DNA from: Giardia muris
Taxonomy: Eukaryota > Fornicata > Diplomonadida > Hexamitidae
NCBI GenBank assembly: GCA_006247105.1
Contig: CM016925.1
Location: 1,860,001-1,924,000 of the forward strand
Direction of reading: 5' to 3'
DNA: 64,000 nucleotides
The translations under genes were made by a program, and so were the position numbers. The notes below the pieces were generated by a model, which was not told where the DNA came from, searched no databases, and was given only the letters and a program-made list of their open reading frames with translations. Positions 63,579 through 64,000 of this stretch are shown one piece after another. Position 1 is the stretch's first letter. Every line of letters begins with the position of its first letter.

Positions 63579-64000
63579 TCACTCTTCGTGAGGGTCACGG
63601 ATGCATTCCATATCCTTCGGGCGACGTGGTTCGCGTGCTAAGAGACAAAGGGGGCGGATACAACGGTGGTTGTCGGAGAGAGGCCGTTGCTTCCCATACT
63701 TCCCCGTGATCATCCCACCAATACGTGAAAGAGCCCAATCTAGGGTCCACATGTTATTGATGGAATCTGAGGCGCTAGTGAAGAACCAGTAATTAAGGAG
63801 GATCAAGGGGATGATGGAGAGTACAACGGCTGCACTGGTTTCTTTCTGTCCAATAATGTTCGGGAAGAAACGGCTAGGGACGAACTTCACCAGCATATCG
63901 ATCCATATCTGAAGGACGAAGAGGTTGAGGGAGACGGTACTAAAACGCAGAATGAAGTTGACCCTCTGAGTCCGTACACAGCAGTCCCGAACCGTCCCAC
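63579..64000 (-). CDS. C-terminal part of a multi-pass membrane protein (partial)
   Basis: The minus frame is open from the window edge to the TGA at 63579-63581, about 139 residues. Two strongly hydrophobic segments are visible: around RFSTVSLNLFVFLQIWI, and VVLSIIPLILLNYWFF. A basic cytoplasmic-looking tail rich in Arg, Cys and Pro follows (CLLAREPRRPK). An internal ATG at 63896 lies just past the first hydrophobic segment, so the true start is outside the window. I do not recognise the family; a channel, transporter or flippase-type protein is possible. Confidence 0.6.
   Translation of the reverse strand, partial: GTVRDCCVRTQRVNFILRFSTVSLNLFVLQIWIDMLVKFVPSRFFPNIIGQKETSAAVVLSIIPLILLNYWFFTSASDSINNMWTLDWALSRIGGMITGKYGKQRPLSDNHRCIRPLCLLAREPRRPKDMECIRDPHEE

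Noticed and set aside
1..64000. Spliceosomal introns, transposons, tRNA/rRNA genes, CRISPR arrays
   Set aside because: No GTATGT...CAG interruption is needed for any gene, no tRNA B-box context was found, and no mobile-element ORF or regular spaced repeat was seen.

Overview
This window is 64 kb of gene-dense nuclear DNA from a Giardia-type diplomonad: Giardia itself, perhaps G. muris, or a close relative. Four observations support this. (1) Intact intron-less ORFs lie on both strands with spacings of 0-80 bp, and several genes overlap. (2) Eight proteins carry Giardia-style ankyrin repeats (TALMYAAENGH..CV..L...EAGMQ, about 31 residues per unit), six of them fused to NEK-type kinase or pseudokinase domains. 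(3) There is a giardin-like coiled-coil protein of 311 residues. (4) Start codons often follow A-rich initiators, and AGTRAAY motifs sit at or just after several stop codons. TAA, TAG and TGA all act as stops, which argues against Spironucleus-type hexamitins, where TAA/TAG encode glutamine. No tRNA, rRNA, transposon, VSP gene, CRISPR array or intron was seen.

Left part (1-18.5 kb): the C-terminal end of an unknown gene, an aldo/keto reductase, an ataxin-10-domain protein, a tiny 16-cysteine metallothionein-like protein, an MFSD1-like transporter, an ankyrin/coiled-coil protein, a giant 3426-residue protein and a coiled-coil protein. The N-terminus of the giant protein follows the order of a CHD remodeller (two chromodomain-like segments, then SNF2-lobe-like segments) but lacks the ATPase residues.

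Middle (18.5-45 kb): an ankyrin protein and a NEK-like pseudokinase-ankyrin protein; the spindle-checkpoint kinase BUB1 beside the ER-fusion GTPase SEY1; ribosomal protein eL8 (RPL7A); an EF-hand protein overlapping a GC-rich orphan gene; queuine tRNA-ribosyltransferase; a 1503-residue ankyrin-pseudokinase-ankyrin protein; MRE11; a TGS-type cap methyltransferase; a further pseudokinase-ankyrin protein; and a gamma-giardin-like gene.

Right part (45-64 kb): a papain-family protease, an IFRD-family protein, two more pseudokinase-ankyrin proteins, a NASP/SHNi-TPR histone chaperone, a TRF4-type nucleotidyltransferase, the only NEK-ankyrin kinase here with intact catalytic motifs, a PHO80-like cyclin, proteasome ATPase RPT2, VPS18, NMNAT, and a membrane protein cut by the window edge.

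Neighbours rarely share a pathway; gene order reflects packing more than operons. Promoters and ends are shared: divergent pairs are separated by as little as 15 bp, convergent stops overlap, and one same-strand pair shares an ATGA stop/start. The observations most worth pursuing are the metallothionein-like gene with an inverted repeat just upstream, the ATPase-dead CHD-like giant, the predominance of dead kinases among the ankyrin kinases, and a repeated TKEV..G..FP.G.TA module in one of them.
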